Shown piece after piece: positions 1-8,372 of a stretch of DNA of 38,976 nucleotides. Position 1 is the stretch's first letter. Each line of letters begins with the position of its first letter. Position numbers and translations under genes: made by a program. The notes under the pieces are model-generated. The model was given only the letters and a program-made list of their open reading frames with translations. It searched no databases and was not told the origin of the DNA. The stretch is from Corynebacterium flavescens (GTDB lineage: Bacteria; Actinomycetota; Actinomycetes; Mycobacteriales; Mycobacteriaceae). Where the stretch lies: positions 1 to 38,976 of the forward strand of contig NZ_VXKK01000036.1 of the NCBI RefSeq assembly GCF_008693105.1, given 5' to 3'.

Positions 1-125
1 AGCCCGAGTCACCAACTGGAAACAAGCCATTAATCAGATGGCCGTGGCCTACCCCGACCGCTTCAACACATACCTCTAACCAAACAAGTTCACAAAGCCC
101 CACACACAAAGAACTTGACGCGCTC
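1..125 (+). mobile_element. Insertion sequence end (probable IS256 family), left copy
   Basis: Bases 1–125 are the exact reverse complement of bases 38850–38974 and differ from them at 126, which fixes the inner boundary of the element. The outer part codes for the last residues of a transposase and the inner about 45 bases are the non-coding IS terminus, reading inward-to-outward GAGCGCGTCAAGTTCTTTG. The family assignment rests on the C-terminal protein pattern (W-K-Q-A-I-N-Q-x-A-V-x-Y-P-x-R), which resembles mutator-type/IS256 transposases, and is from memory. The element interrupts efeB. The other IS end and any target duplication lie outside the window. Confidence 0.75.
2..79 (+). CDS. 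Transposase, C-terminal fragment
   Basis: Reading from base 2 gives 25 residues ending ...VAYPDRFNTYL and a TAA stop at 77–79. The same peptide is encoded on the minus strand at the other end of the window. The pattern of W, K, A, N, Q, P and R looks like the end of an IS256/mutator-family transposase, a DDE enzyme that cuts and joins its own IS ends. Only the tail is present, with no catalytic residue visible, so the family is an inference. The gene enters the window from the left, with its 3' end toward efeB. Confidence 0.6.
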   Translation, partial: ARVTNWKQAINQMAVAYPDRFNTYL

Positions 126-301
126 TCAACAATCCCCCGTTGGTGCTCTCCCTCAAGGGGAAGCGCTGAAGCCTGCTCGTTACTCGACTCAGGATCATCA
201 CCAGCACTTGCGGCTATAGCAGCAGAAGCGGAAGGCGTCGCCGCCAATGCAGCGACACCGCCAAGGAAGGCCCGGCGCGAGAAATGGAGTGGGCAGCTCA
301 T
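126..301 (-). pseudogene. efeB: EfeB deferrochelatase/DyP-type peroxidase, truncated by IS
   Basis: Starts at ATG 301 with a GGAGG ribosome-binding site five to six bases upstream. The first ~58 codons give a twin-arginine signal with the SRRAFLGG motif, a hydrophobic alanine-rich stretch, and then the EHQRGI segment where mature EfeB proteins begin. Coding is then replaced by IS sequence at 125/126. EfeB is known as a heme-containing DyP peroxidase, exported by Tat, acting with EfeO and the EfeU permease in iron uptake. All the heme-binding domain is missing here, so the remnant cannot work as a peroxidase. The frame happens to stay open through the IS to the window edge. It lies directly behind efeO in the same frame, without a stop codon between them. 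Confidence 0.8.
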
Positions 302-1399
302 CCACATCCTCCGGATTACAGTCATAGTGGCGATCACAGCCAGTTTTTCATTCGCGTCCGCAACAAATCCGTTGAGGACTTGGCGGTCTGTGGGGTCGTG
401 GGGATCCATGGTCTGTGAAAAATCCTCCACCTTGTCAAGGCTCTTATCTATCTCGGCGAGGTTCGCACCGCGTTGCGCCAGGATGTCTCGGAGCGGGTCT
501 ATCATCGTCCTCGTCGCCTCCATGTCTGTCTGGACTGCTAGCGGCAGGGAGTTGGAGCCGTAGTCCCGGTAGCCTTGGAGATCGAAACGCTCGAGTTCCT
601 CGGTCATTTCATGAGTCCTCAAGCCATAGTCCGCTGAGGCGAGCGCAAACTGCCCCACCCCTTCGACCACGGTATGCACGTTGTCATTGAGGAACTGGGC
701 GTGCTGGGCCACTTCCGGCATAGCTTCGCCGTGCCACAGCCCCCACTCCACGCGGTGATAGCCCTCGATGTCCTCTGGCGTCGGCGTGGCGCTGGTGCCA
801 AAGTCACCGATGTCATCGACTGGGCCCTCCCATTCGGTGTTGGAATCATCGAAGGTCCGGTACTTGCGATAGGCCGCAAGCCACGCCTTTTTGGCAGCCT
901 CGCGGTCCCCGGACTGGGTGGCCAGAAGTAAGGCATCATCCAGCCCCGCCCATTGGGCAAGCTCACCATGCTGCTGAGCGGCGTGGGCAACAGATGCCTT
1001 GGCAACATCATCCTCAGTTATCGGCAGCATCTTCGATGCTTCCTTATAGGGCGAGCCCGTGACCTCGAACTCCGCACCAGCAATGGAGGAGGTATTACGG
1101 AACACGCACACGAGGTGATAGGTGCCGTCTTTCAACTTGGCATTCCACTGGCGCACGGAGGGAGAACCTACCCTTTCAATGACCTGATAGGCATAGCCCT
1201 CCTTATCCGCCACGTAGACGGTCAGGTACTTGCCTGAGGTATTGTTCAGGCTCAATGCTCCTCCGGTTTCCGCTGGTACCGGGCAGGAATAGCTATCCCG
1301 GACCAAGGGCTCATTGGACGGCGCCGGGGCGTGCGAGTTAGTGCTATTGCACCCCGCCAGCGTCACCAGCGAAGCCAGAAGAAGGCACCGGGCTTTCAT
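302..1399 (-). CDS. efeO: EfeO-like iron-uptake lipoprotein (cupredoxin + imelysin/M75)
   Basis: Translation from ATG 1399 gives a lipoprotein signal with lipobox LAGC, an N-terminal cupredoxin-like domain (about residues 25–110) and a C-terminal imelysin/M75 helical domain. The latter carries the family HxxE motif as GYHRVEWGLWHGE. EfeO is known as the extracytoplasmic iron-binding component of EfeUOB; anchoring to the outer face of the membrane follows from the lipobox. The ATG overlaps the stop of the upstream phosphoesterase gene by one base (TAATG), indicating translational coupling. Oddly, no stop is met: the frame runs straight into the efeB start at 301, while TGA and TAA lie there in the next frame. 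Either the stop was lost by an indel or substitution, or the sequence has an error. The end coordinate given is therefore the base before efeB. Confidence 0.75.
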
Positions 1400-3292
1400 T
1401 ACTTGTTCCCAGAGCGATTTTTCATAAATAGAACGCCGCCAGCGACGATGACAACAATGACTCCCAGGGCGCCCCACATCCAGGTGGGGAAGCCGGACTT
1501 TTCCTCCGTCGCCGCGGCCAGCCGGGTTTCCTTGATTGCGCCGTTCTCGGTCGAGGCCGGGTCATTCATTCCCTCGGCGACGTCTTTGAGCTGCGTGGTC
1601 TCGCGGGAGGCGTTGTCGATCTTCTTGACCTGGTCATAGGACTTGGCGACGCTCCCGTCCGTCTCATTCAAGAAGACCTTGTCGGCCTTGGCCTGGAAAT
1701 CAAACATGCCATCGAGCTTGCCGGCTCGGTTATCAAAGGTGTCTGCGCCAAGGCGCCCAAGGTCCCAGTTGTCTTGAATGAACTTGGTGATAGAAGTCTG
1801 TTCCGTGTAGGTGCTATCCACATGGTTGGACTTGGCAAAGGGAGAGACAACCAACAGCGGCTGGCGTGTGCCCGGGCCGCACTGGCCCTTGGCGCCACCG
1901 GCTACCCCGACGCCCTTTGCCGCCGAGGTGCAAATCTCAGCGTCGACGGGATCACCGGTTTCCTCATCGATGGTGGTGTCATCGGAACCGTTGAGGATCT
2001 TGGGAGCCTTGTGGTCATACCATCCGTCGGAATCGTCATAAGCAATGACAACCGCCGTCGAATCCCACTGCTGAGAGTTTTGCAGCTCGTTGATGTAGTG
2101 GGTGATGAAGGCCTGCTCATCGAGCAGGATTGGAGTAGCCCGCGTGTCCATCTTGGTAGTTCGGGGCTTTCAGGAAAGACACCGCCGGGAGGTTTCCGTC
2201 GTGGAGTGCGGTATCGAAGTCCTCGACATCATACTGGTGATTAGCCTGGTCGGTCTTGCCAATCATATCCGCGCTGCTGGGAGCTAGGTGGTGCGGGTTC
2301 GCGGTCGAGGCGTAGTACTGGAAAGGCTCGTGGTGTGGGTTGTAGTCAGGCTGGCCCTGCCCCGTCAACGTGTTGTGAGCAGCTCCGCAGCGCGCCGGGC
2401 TGCTTTCCGTGGCAGGCTCGGTGGGCCGGAACCCGCCCTGGAACCAGCCCCAGGTGACGTTGTTTTCATTGAGCTGGTCACCGATGTTCTCATTGCTAAA
2501 AGCAGCAACCTGGTCGGTGGAGGCGGAAGATGCATTCGAGCAATCATCGTAGAGGGGGTCTGGGTCTCCCACGATGGTGGTCGTTGAGCCATCTTCCGCG
2601 ACGCCAGCCAGGGCGCTCGATTTGCCGGGCTCTATCTTGACTTGCTCACCGCTGGCCGGATCGTGCATGGTGGCGCCAGCCACGGTGCCAGCAATGAGGT
2701 TGATGGCTCTCGGGGTCGAAGGGCCGAAGATGGTGGAATAGCTGTTGTCGTTGAGGGCAAAATTCTGCGCGTAGTTCCACATTCCGGTGACAGTGTTGCC
2801 ATCGTAGTAGCCCATGGTCAGACCGGGCTTGGCAGAGTAGCCGTTGTTCTTCTTATCCACGTCACTGGAGACGGTTTCGGGGAACTTATCCATCTTCCCG
2901 TTGTTCGCCGCCTGTTGCTCTGCGGAGTACTCGTGGTTTTGGTCCACCGTGGCAGCCTGATCCGGGGAGAGACGGAAGGGCTTGACCGAGTTGGGATTCT
3001 TATCGCCGAGAAGATCCTCCGAGGCGAGGTTGTTGACCTTGGGGGTATCTTTCTTGGCCTCGAACTGAGGAGCAGCAAGGTCCGTGCCTTGCTGCTTTTC
3101 GCCTTCGTTGTTTTCAGCCTTGGGATAGGTAGCGAAGTAGTGATCGAAGGAGATGTTCTCGGCGTAAATCACGACAACGTGCTCAATAGGAGTATTGGTC
3201 TCCGCGTGGGCAACGTTGGGGCAAAGAAGGAGGGTGGATACGCAGGCGCCGAAGGCGACACCGAAGCGCTTAATGGCAGCCGTGGAAGACAT
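1399..3292 (-). pseudogene. Secreted phosphoesterase / phospholipase C family protein, frameshifted
   Basis: Two overlapping frames make one protein. Frame one (ATG 3292 to TGA 2117) has a signal peptide ending AHA and the PF04185 phosphoesterase start (IEHVVVIYAENISFDHYF), and runs to the family block YQDGHAGYSNP. Frame two continues with LLDEQAF...AYDDSDGWYDH and ends with a single C-terminal membrane helix (about WGALGVIVVIVAGGVLF) followed by a basic tail, stop at 1399. One extra G (minus strand) near 2125 explains the shift. Members of this family hydrolyse phosphate esters, often phospholipids, outside the cell; the substrate here is unknown. The C-terminal helix suggests an anchored ectoenzyme. 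It is first in an operon with efeO and efeB. Whether the frameshift is real or a sequencing error cannot be decided here. Confidence 0.75.
2112..2128. repeat. Perfect 7-bp palindrome at the frameshift site
   Basis: Arms 2112–2118 (CCTGCTC) and 2122–2128 (GAGCAGG) pair perfectly around a three-base loop. The single base that shifts the frame of the phosphoesterase gene lies in one arm (near 2125). Removing it restores the frame and spoils the arm symmetry. Confidence 0.7.
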
Positions 3293-3490
3293 GAGGAAAA
3301 CCTTAAGAATTGAGAATTATGCCAAAGCAGGATTAAAAGCCCCTCCTACGCACCTCACAAACGCAAAAGGAGACTTTAAAACCAGTCGGCTCTCAGTTAA
3401 GGTTCCCCTCATAAAGCCAGTTCACACTGGGCTAAAAGTACTTTGCGGCCACAACCACATTGCACCCAACGTTAACCCACATTTCCAGAA
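3293..3490. other. Intergenic region upstream of the phosphoesterase–efe operon
   Basis: About 200 bases between the lepA stop and the phosphoesterase start, both genes on the minus strand. An imperfect hairpin at about 3413–3439 (AGCC-AGT/ACT-GGCT with one bulged base, followed on the minus strand by TTTAT) may be a weak lepA terminator. The promoter of the phosphoesterase operon must lie here; CATAAT on the minus strand about 30 bases before the start is a possible -10. No convincing DtxR site was found. Confidence 0.4.
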
Positions 3491-5338
3491 TTATTCACCG
3501 TCTGTCGACAGCGCAGCGACGAAGGCTTCCTGCGGCACGGAGACCGAGCCGATGGACTTCATGCGCTTCTTACCAGCCTTCTGCTTCTCCAGGAGCTTGC
3601 GCTTACGGGAAATATCGCCGCCGTAGCATTTGGCCAGCACGTCTTTGCGCATCGCACGGATATTCTCGCGGGCGATAACCTTGGAGCCGATGGCCGCCTG
3701 AACAGGCACCTCGAATTGCTGGCGTGGGATGAGCTCCTTGAGCTTCTTGGTCATCTTATTGCCGTACCACTGCGCGGAATCACGGTGCACGATCGCGGAG
3801 AAAGCATCAACTGGATCGCCGTTGAGCAGGATATCAACCTTGACCAGGTCAGCGAGCTGCTCGCCCGCCTCCTCATAGTTGAGGGAGGCATAGCCCTTAG
3901 TGCGGGACTTCAACATGTCAAAGAAATCAAAGATGATTTCGCCCAAAGGCATGACATAGCGCAGCTCCACGCGATCCTCGGAGAGATAATCCATACCGCC
4001 CATCTGGCCGCGCTTGGATTGGCACAGCTCCATCGTGGGACCGACAAACTCCTCGGGCACGATGACCGTCATCTTCACGATGGGCTCATAGACCTCGTTG
4101 AGCTTGCCGCTCGGCCAATCCGCGGGGTTGTGCACCAAAGACTCCTCGCCGTCCTCCGCGATCACGCGGTAAGTAACAGAAGGCGCTGTGGAGATGAGAT
4201 CCAGGCCGAACTCGCGCTCAAGGCGGTCGCGGGTGATCTCCATGTGCAATAGGCCCAAGAATCCGCAACGGAAACCGAAGCCCAACGCCACGGAGGTCTC
4301 GGGTTCGAAGGTCAAGGAGGCGTCGTTAAGCTGCAGTTTTTCTAGTGCATCACGCAAATCGGGGAAGTCCGACTGCGAGATGGGGAAGAGCCCGGAATAG
4401 ACCATGGGCTTGGGATCGTGGTAGCCCTTAAGCGCCTCCGTGGCACCATTGGAAGCCCAGGTCACGGTGTCCCCGACTTTGGTTTCGCGCACATTCTTTA
4501 CACCCGTGATGAGGTAGCCCACCTCGCCGGGCCCGAGCCCCTCGCACTTTTGCATGGTGGGGGAAATGATGCCGATCTCTAGCAGCTCGTGGTTGGTATT
4601 GGTCGACATCATGGTGACCTTCTGGCGCGGGACCAGCTTGCCGTCCACCATCCTGATATAAGTCACCACGCCGCGATAGGTGTCATAGACCGAGTCAAAG
4701 ATCATGGCCCGGGCAGGAGCATCGGGCGCGAATTCGGAGCTGGGCGGCGGAACCAACTCGGTGACCCTGTCGAGCAGATCTTCGACCCCCTCTCCCGTCT
4801 TGCCGGAAACACGCATGACCTCATCGGGCTCGCAACCGATGATGTTGGCGATCTCCAGGGCGTACTTCTCCGGCTCCGCGGCTGGGAGATCAATCTTGTT
4901 GAGCACGGGGATGATCTCAAGATCATTTTCCATGGCCAGATAGAGGTTGGCCAAGGTCTGCGCCTCAATGCCCTGTGCTGCATCCACCAACAAGATGGCG
5001 CCCTCACAGGCCTCAAGTGCGCGGGAGACCTCGTAGGTGAAGTCCACGTGACCGGGGGTATCAATCATCTGCATGACGATCTCCTCCCCCGCGAACTTGC
5101 CGGTGCGTGGTACCCACGGCAGCCGCACGTTCTGCGCCTTGATGGTGATACCGCGCTCGCGTTCAATATCCATGTTGTCCAGGTACTGATCACGCATGTC
5201 GCGCGCGTCCACTACCTGGGAGTATTGCAGGATGCGGTCAGCCAACGTCGACTTGCCGTGGTCGATGTGGGCGATAATGCAGAAGTTGCGGATCTGACTT
5301 GGATCCGTAAACGTCTTGGCCGCAAAATTTTTAGACAT
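3491..5338 (-). CDS. lepA: Elongation factor 4 (back-translocating GTPase LepA)
   Basis: A 615-residue protein of the usual LepA length. GTPase motifs are G1 AHIDHGKS (23–30), G2/switch region ERERGIT (about 59–65), G3 DTPGH (93–97) and G4 NKID (147–150). EF-G-like domains II, III and V follow, and the LepA-specific C-terminal domain ends with basic residues ([18 protein letters not shown]). LepA acts on ribosomes and is known to promote back-translocation or initiation/biogenesis under stress. The open frame extends 127 codons further upstream, but ATG 5338 is the family start and the extension would overlap the divergent gene. No Shine–Dalgarno is visible; TAGCCT about 12 bases upstream could be a -10 giving a very short leader. 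Confidence 0.97.
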   Translation of the reverse strand: MSKNFAAKTFTDPSQIRNFCIIAHIDHGKSTLADRILQYSQVVDARDMRDQYLDNMDIERERGITIKAQNVRLPWVPRTGKFAGEEIVMQMIDTPGHVDFTYEVSRALEACEGAILLVDAAQGIEAQTLANLYLAMENDLEIIPVLNKIDLPAAEPEKYALEIANIIGCEPDEVMRVSGKTGEGVEDLLDRVTELVPPPSSEFAPDAPARAMIFDSVYDTYRGVVTYIRMVDGKLVPRQKVTMMSTNTNHELLEIGIISPTMQKCEGLGPGEVGYLITGVKNVRETKVGDTVTWASNGATEALKGYHDPKPMVYSGLFPISQSDFPDLRDALEKLQLNDASLTFEPETSVALGFGFRCGFLGLLHMEITRDRLEREFGLDLISTAPSVTYRVIAEDGEESLVHNPADWPSGKLNEVYEPIVKMTVIVPEEFVGPTMELCQSKRGQMGGMDYLSEDRVELRYVMPLGEIIFDFFDMLKSRTKGYASLNYEEAGEQLADLVKVDILLNGDPVDAFSAIVHRDSAQWYGNKMTKKLKELIPRQQFEVPVQAAIGSKVIARENIRAMRKDVLAKCYGGDISRKRKLLEKQKAGKKRMKSIGSVSVPQEAFVAALSTDGE

Positions 5339-5356
5339 GTGTCTACAATAGGCTAC

Positions 5357-5902
5357 ATGACTAGCGGCAAACCAACTGTGCTCGCCCGCGTCTTGGCCGC
5401 GCTGGGAGTAAGGGACAAAGAGCCGGTGGACCACGGCCTTTCCCGTATCAACGAGCGCCTGGGAATGCACCGCCGCGCAAAATCCCGCGAACCACGCAAA
5501 GCTGCCCACATCCGCGTCGAAGCCTCCGCTTCCCACCCCCGATCCATCTTTTTTGCCCCCGATATGGACGGCCAGGCCGATTCCGGCGAGGTAGTTTGGG
5601 TGTGGGCCCCTTCCGATGACAAGCAGTCCCCGCCACGCGAGCGCGCCATCCTCGTCATTGGCCGCACCCGCACCACGGTCCTGGGGCTTTTGATCTCCCC
5701 CAATCCGGAGCACGCCCACGAAGATGAGTGGCTAGAAATCGGCTCCGGCGACTGGGATGAGTCCGGCCGCCAGTGCTGGATCCGGCTCGATCGCGTGCTC
5801 GAGATCTCCGAAGAACAGGTTCGCCGCCAAGGCACTCTATTCCCGCAGCGCCGCTTCGAGCGCATCACCAACCGCCTGCGCTCGCGCTACCACTGGGCTT
5901 AG
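5357..5902 (+). CDS. PemK/MazF-like type II toxin family protein
   Basis: A 181-residue protein with a basic N-terminal third (about residues 1–55) and a PemK/MazF-like β-barrel region. Its features are GEVVWVWAP near 73–81, [11 protein letters not shown], a [15 protein letters not shown] block, and a C-terminal [17 protein letters not shown]. MazF-type proteins are sequence-specific endoribonucleases, but this actinobacterial branch next to lepA is usually found without a partner, and toxicity is unproven. The start ATG lies only 18 bases from the divergent lepA start, so both share one promoter region. No antitoxin gene is seen on either side. Long upstream extensions of the frame overlap lepA and were rejected. 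Confidence 0.8.
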   Translation: MTSGKPTVLARVLAALGVRDKEPVDHGLSRINERLGMHRRAKSREPRKAAHIRVEASASHPRSIFFAPDMDGQADSGEVVWVWAPSDDKQSPPRERAILVIGRTRTTVLGLLISPNPEHAHEDEWLEIGSGDWDESGRQCWIRLDRVLEISEEQVRRQGTLFPQRRFERITNRLRSRYHWA

Positions 5903-5923
5903 GCGAGAGCGGAGATGGCGGTT

Positions 5924-5953
5924 TTGGGTCTCTAGCCACGCTGCTGCTAGGAT
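5924..5953 (+). promoter_or_regulatory. Candidate rpsT promoter
   Basis: TTGGGT (5924–5929) and TAGGAT (5948–5953), spaced 18 bases, fit a corynebacterial sigma-A promoter. This would give an rpsT leader of roughly 185 bases, which contains GGACC/GGTCC inverted bases near 5997–6010. A second weak candidate (GATACA) lies near 6054. Confidence 0.35.
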
Positions 5954-6146
5954 TGCACAGTTACTTGTCTGCTGGGCGCGTCGGTCGGGGCGGTCAGGAC
6001 CTTGGGTCCGCTCTTCGAATACCGGCGCCGGGCATCTAGTTTGAGAGGCGTGTTGATACACAGCCAACACTCACACGAGGCGCGGGAGAGTCCATCAAGG
6101 CTGGTTGCAAGCAATAATCACTTTCGATTCCAAGAGGTAAAATTCG

Positions 6147-6410
6147 ATGGCAAACATCAAGTCCAAGCAGAAGCGCATTCTCACCAACGAGAAGTCGCGT
6201 CAGCGCAACAAGGCTGTCCGCTCCGCTGTTCGCACCGAGATCCGCAAGTTCCGCGAGCTCGTTGAGGCCGGCGACAAGGCTGGTGCGGAGAAGCAGCTGC
6301 GCGCCGCTTCCCGCTCCCTGGACAAGTCCGTTTCCAAGGGCGTGTTCCACCGCAACACCGCAGCCAACAAGAAGTCCGGCATGGCCGTGGCTTTCAACAA
6401 GATGGCCTAA
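6147..6410 (+). CDS. rpsT: 30S ribosomal protein S20
   Basis: An 87-residue, lysine/arginine-rich protein matching S20 along its whole length: [11 protein letters not shown] at the start, a [10 protein letters not shown] helix, and the conserved [15 protein letters not shown] segment near the end. S20 binds 16S rRNA early in 30S assembly. A GAGGT ribosome-binding site lies nine bases before the ATG. The gene stands alone, with its own leader and a strong terminator right after it. Confidence 0.98.
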   Translation: MANIKSKQKRILTNEKSRQRNKAVRSAVRTEIRKFRELVEAGDKAGAEKQLRAASRSLDKSVSKGVFHRNTAANKKSGMAVAFNKMA

Positions 6411-6432
6411 GTCTGGCACTTACGCCTGCTTG

Positions 6433-6477
6433 AACTAGTTTGTCCCCGCACTTTTTTGGTGCGGGGACAAACTAGTT
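6433..6477 (+). terminator. Strong rpsT terminator (19-bp stem)
   Basis: Arms 6433–6451 and 6459–6477 are perfect reverse complements (19 bp) around a seven-base loop of six T and one G. The top of the stem is GC-rich (CCCCGCAC/GTGCGGGG). It begins 22 bases after the rpsT stop. With only a short T-run after the stem it may also work in the reverse direction, closing the minus-strand HNH transcript. Confidence 0.85.
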
Positions 6478-6701
6478 TTCCTACCCAGTCGCTTTAGTGG
6501 AACGCTCTTCCCAGAGGCCCCGCCCCCTCAGCTGCAAAACAATACTTAGCGGGCTCTTCTGGGTTTTAGAGTGCGTGGTGGGACCGGCAGGCAAAATGCG
6601 AGTCCCTTGCCGGTATTTTCCGGGTTCATCTCCACTGCACAGTCATAGTCCTGCCCGTTGTTGGTTTCCCCACCGGGCTTTGTTTTAGGGTGCGGGAAGT
6701 C

Positions 6702-6728
6702 GCCGTTAGGCGGTGTTGACCTAACGGC
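6702..6728 (-). terminator. Hairpin at the 3' end of the DUF222–HNH gene
   Basis: Arms 6702–6710 (GCCGTTAGG) and 6720–6728 (CCTAACGGC) form a perfect 9-bp stem with a nine-base loop and overlap the stop codon of the HNH gene. There is no T-run after it. A terminator or mRNA 3'-end role is likely but not certain. Confidence 0.4.
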
Positions 6729-7731
6729 TAGTGCGTTTGCGGGGCTGCCAGACTATTGTCCCGCCCTCGCGGGTAAGGCGCCCGCGGCGTGGTGGCGCAT
6801 TCGGATCATCTTCATTAACCCCGTTGTGATAACTACACAAGGTCACCAGGTTGGCAACGTTAGTCTCCCCACCATGACTCCACGGCGTGAGATGGTGAAA
6901 CTGCCCCCGCTCTGCCGGGATGCTACAGCCCGGCCACGCACACGTAGGGTGCTCTGCTGCCAGCATTGTGCGCTGCTTGACCGAGGCGAAGCGCTCAAAG
7001 TGGTACAAGTCCACCGGCCCCAGCGTACGGCTTATCACCGTAATAAGACCCTCGTTGGCACAAGCACGCTCTACAAGCTGCGCGCCGGTGATAACAGCCC
7101 CACTAGTGGTGCGCACCAGCACATCACCACCCTCGCGGCGTACAAGCTTCCCGTAGTCCTCCAACTGGAGGACTGCCATAGTCGTCACACGAGTACGCCC
7201 AGCCGGGGCCCCGTCTGCCTTGCCGAGCATGCAGGCTATAAAGCTCTCGCCCGGCCGCTTATGATCAATGGTTCGGAAAGCATCCGCCATATCCAAACCA
7301 TTACCGGTCACTGTCAAGGTAGCCAGCCCATTAGGGTGCTGGCGCAACATCGCACGCTCGCAATACGTGCGGGGAACACGCATTTCACGCAACCGGCGCC
7401 TGGCTACCGCAGTAACCTGCTCGCTTGGCGTGGCGCATAGTTCCAACCGCAGGTTCCACGCATCCAGTTTCCCTGTAATGCGGCGGGTAAAGGATTCGAT
7501 CTGGCGCAAAGTACTCAGGGTGTGCCCGGTACTCCGAGCAGAGTTAACGGCTAAGCGCTGCTTTGCTGTATAGGGAGTAGTACCGAAGTAGATGGTGTGC
7601 AGGCCTATAAGCTCGGCGGCATCCTGTGTGCTGGCCCCTATCTTTTCAAGGTCTGGCACAGATAGCCCCGAGCACTCAGCTACGAGGTCAACACCCCGGC
7701 CAAGTTGTGCGAAATACTCCTGCAAGCCCAT
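6721..7731 (-). CDS. DUF222 / HNH endonuclease (13E12 repeat family), intact copy
   Basis: A 336-residue protein with an N-terminal DUF222 helical region and a C-terminal HNH domain. The HNH domain has the CAWPGC zinc-binding pair (about 264–269), the HH motif (279–280), PWSHGGET, NLVTLCSYHN and a final basic tail. HNH domains nick or cut DNA with one metal ion; the DUF222–HNH (13E12) family spreads as repeats in actinobacterial genomes, function unproven. The start ATG 7731 (MGLQEYFAQ) is chosen because the second copy at 37900 shares it; an upstream GTG (VAL/VTV) is also conserved. Protein and upstream DNA are very similar to that copy. A pair of DnaA-box 9-mers lies upstream. Confidence 0.85.
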   Translation of the reverse strand: MGLQEYFAQLGRGVDLVAECSGLSVPDLEKIGASTQDAAELIGLHTIYFGTTPYTAKQRLAVNSARSTGHTLSTLRQIESFTRRITGKLDAWNLRLELCATPSEQVTAVARRRLREMRVPRTYCERAMLRQHPNGLATLTVTGNGLDMADAFRTIDHKRPGESFIACMLGKADGAPAGRTRVTTMAVLQLEDYGKLVRREGGDVLVRTTSGAVITGAQLVERACANEGLITVISRTLGPVDLYHFERFASVKQRTMLAAEHPTCAWPGCSIPAERGQFHHLTPWSHGGETNVANLVTLCSYHNGVNEDDPNAPPRRGRLTREGGTIVWQPRKRTSR

Positions 7732-7794
7732 GAGCGCCACGCTAAGCCACCGCCACCAGGTGCGACAATCCCCAACCCGCACCCAGTAAGGAAA

Positions 7795-7834
7795 CTGTGG
7801 ATAACCCACCAGCGCCGGACGCAGTTATCCACAG
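7795..7834 (-). promoter_or_regulatory. Inverted pair of perfect DnaA boxes upstream of HNH copy A
   Basis: TGTGGATAA (7796–7804) and TTATCCACA (7825–7833) are two perfect DnaA-box 9-mers in inverted orientation. They are embedded in 11-bp arms 7795–7805 and 7824–7834 around an 18-base spacer. The pair lies 65–103 bases before the HNH start. The same arms occur at the same distance upstream of copy B while the spacer differs, which points to selection on the arms. They may bind DnaA, bind another protein, or form an RNA hairpin. Confidence 0.6.
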
Positions 7835-8103
7835 ACGGGCCGCCTCGCCAGAACTTGGCAGTGCGGTAGCAAGGCCATCCGACTTATCCTGAAGGATCAG
7901 GCCCAAGCGGAGGACAACCGACCAACAAAACCACTGCACTCCAAAACCCGAAGATCCCCTTAACACCTACCAAGTGCTCGCCCGTTCCTGTCGGCCTTGG
8001 GTGACTTCAGCATGGATACTATGTTTGGCACCGATGTTAACCAACGAATCTAGGCGGAACTGGCTAAATTTTCCGTCGAAGAGTGCAGACACGCGCGATT
8101 GAG

Positions 8104-8322
8104 TTAAACCGGGATGAGCCACAACTTCTGATTGTCCCACCCTCGCTCTGAGATCTCTTTGCGGATTGCGCGCATCTTGAGGTTCTCAGCTTCCTCGATT
8201 GTGTCCGATATTCCACCCATTCGATCTTCTGACCACTCTCTGACAAGCCGAGAACATATATCGGTACCGATGTACACTAACGGTTTCCCACCCTCATCGA
8301 TAACACGTTCGAACGCTTTGGG
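8104..8322 (-). pseudogene. Possible remnant of an unknown gene
   Basis: An open minus-strand frame between TAG (8325–8323) and TAA (8106–8104) encodes 72 residues with protein-like composition, including KPLVYIGTDICSRLVREW and AIRKEISERGWDNQKLW. There is no ATG at its head; GTG 8277 could start a 57-residue protein but has only a distant GAGGG upstream. I do not recognise the family. It lies between a mobile HNH repeat and a restriction-modification locus, a place where gene debris is expected. It could also be chance. Confidence 0.3.
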
Positions 8323-8372
8323 CTAACGGACTCATGCTCATGTCCGCTCGCACGTTAAGATGGACACTCGTT

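Larger units (their letters stand above)
6721..7941 (-). repeat. 13E12-like repeat unit, copy A (inverted relative to 37700–38850)
   Basis: Similarity to copy B starts at the shared segment GAGTGCAGTG (minus strand from 7941), includes a well-conserved block around 7845–7895 (with CTACCGCACTGCCAAGTTC) and the paired TTATCCACA boxes, and continues through the DUF222–HNH gene. Copy B lies in the opposite orientation about 30 kb away, so recombination between the copies would invert the segment between them. Confidence 0.75.
7732..8372. other. Gene-poor region between the HNH gene and the restriction-modification genes
   Basis: About 640 bases. The left 210 bases are the conserved upstream part of the 13E12-like repeat. 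From about 7945 to 8100 nothing is recognised. An uninterrupted minus-strand frame (8104–8322) may be a gene remnant and is listed separately. Near the right end, TAAGAT (8356–8361) may be the -10 of the methyltransferase gene. Confidence 0.5.

Noticed and set aside
619..1011. Minus-strand open frame of 130 codons
   Set aside because: Out of frame with efeO, whose lipobox, cupredoxin and HxxE motifs are clear in the other frame.
3390..3415. Possible DtxR site upstream of the phosphoesterase–efe operon
   Set aside because: Expected from the iron-uptake context, but only about 10 of 19 positions match and the dyad is poor.
4589..5356. Long N-terminal extension of the PemK/MazF-like frame
   Set aside because: It lies antisense to conserved lepA coding; the family-like sequence starts at ATG 5357.
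5339..5719. Upstream extension of lepA
   Set aside because: 127 extra codons antisense to the PemK/MazF-like gene and absent from LepA proteins.
6706..6724. DtxR-like 19-mer (TTAGG...ACCTAA)
   Set aside because: Outer arms match the iron-regulator consensus but the centre does not, and it lies at the 3' end of the HNH gene inside a hairpin that better fits a terminator.
7979..8055. Short plus-strand frame starting ATGGATACTATG
   Set aside because: Only 13 codons, no ribosome-binding site, no recognisable product.
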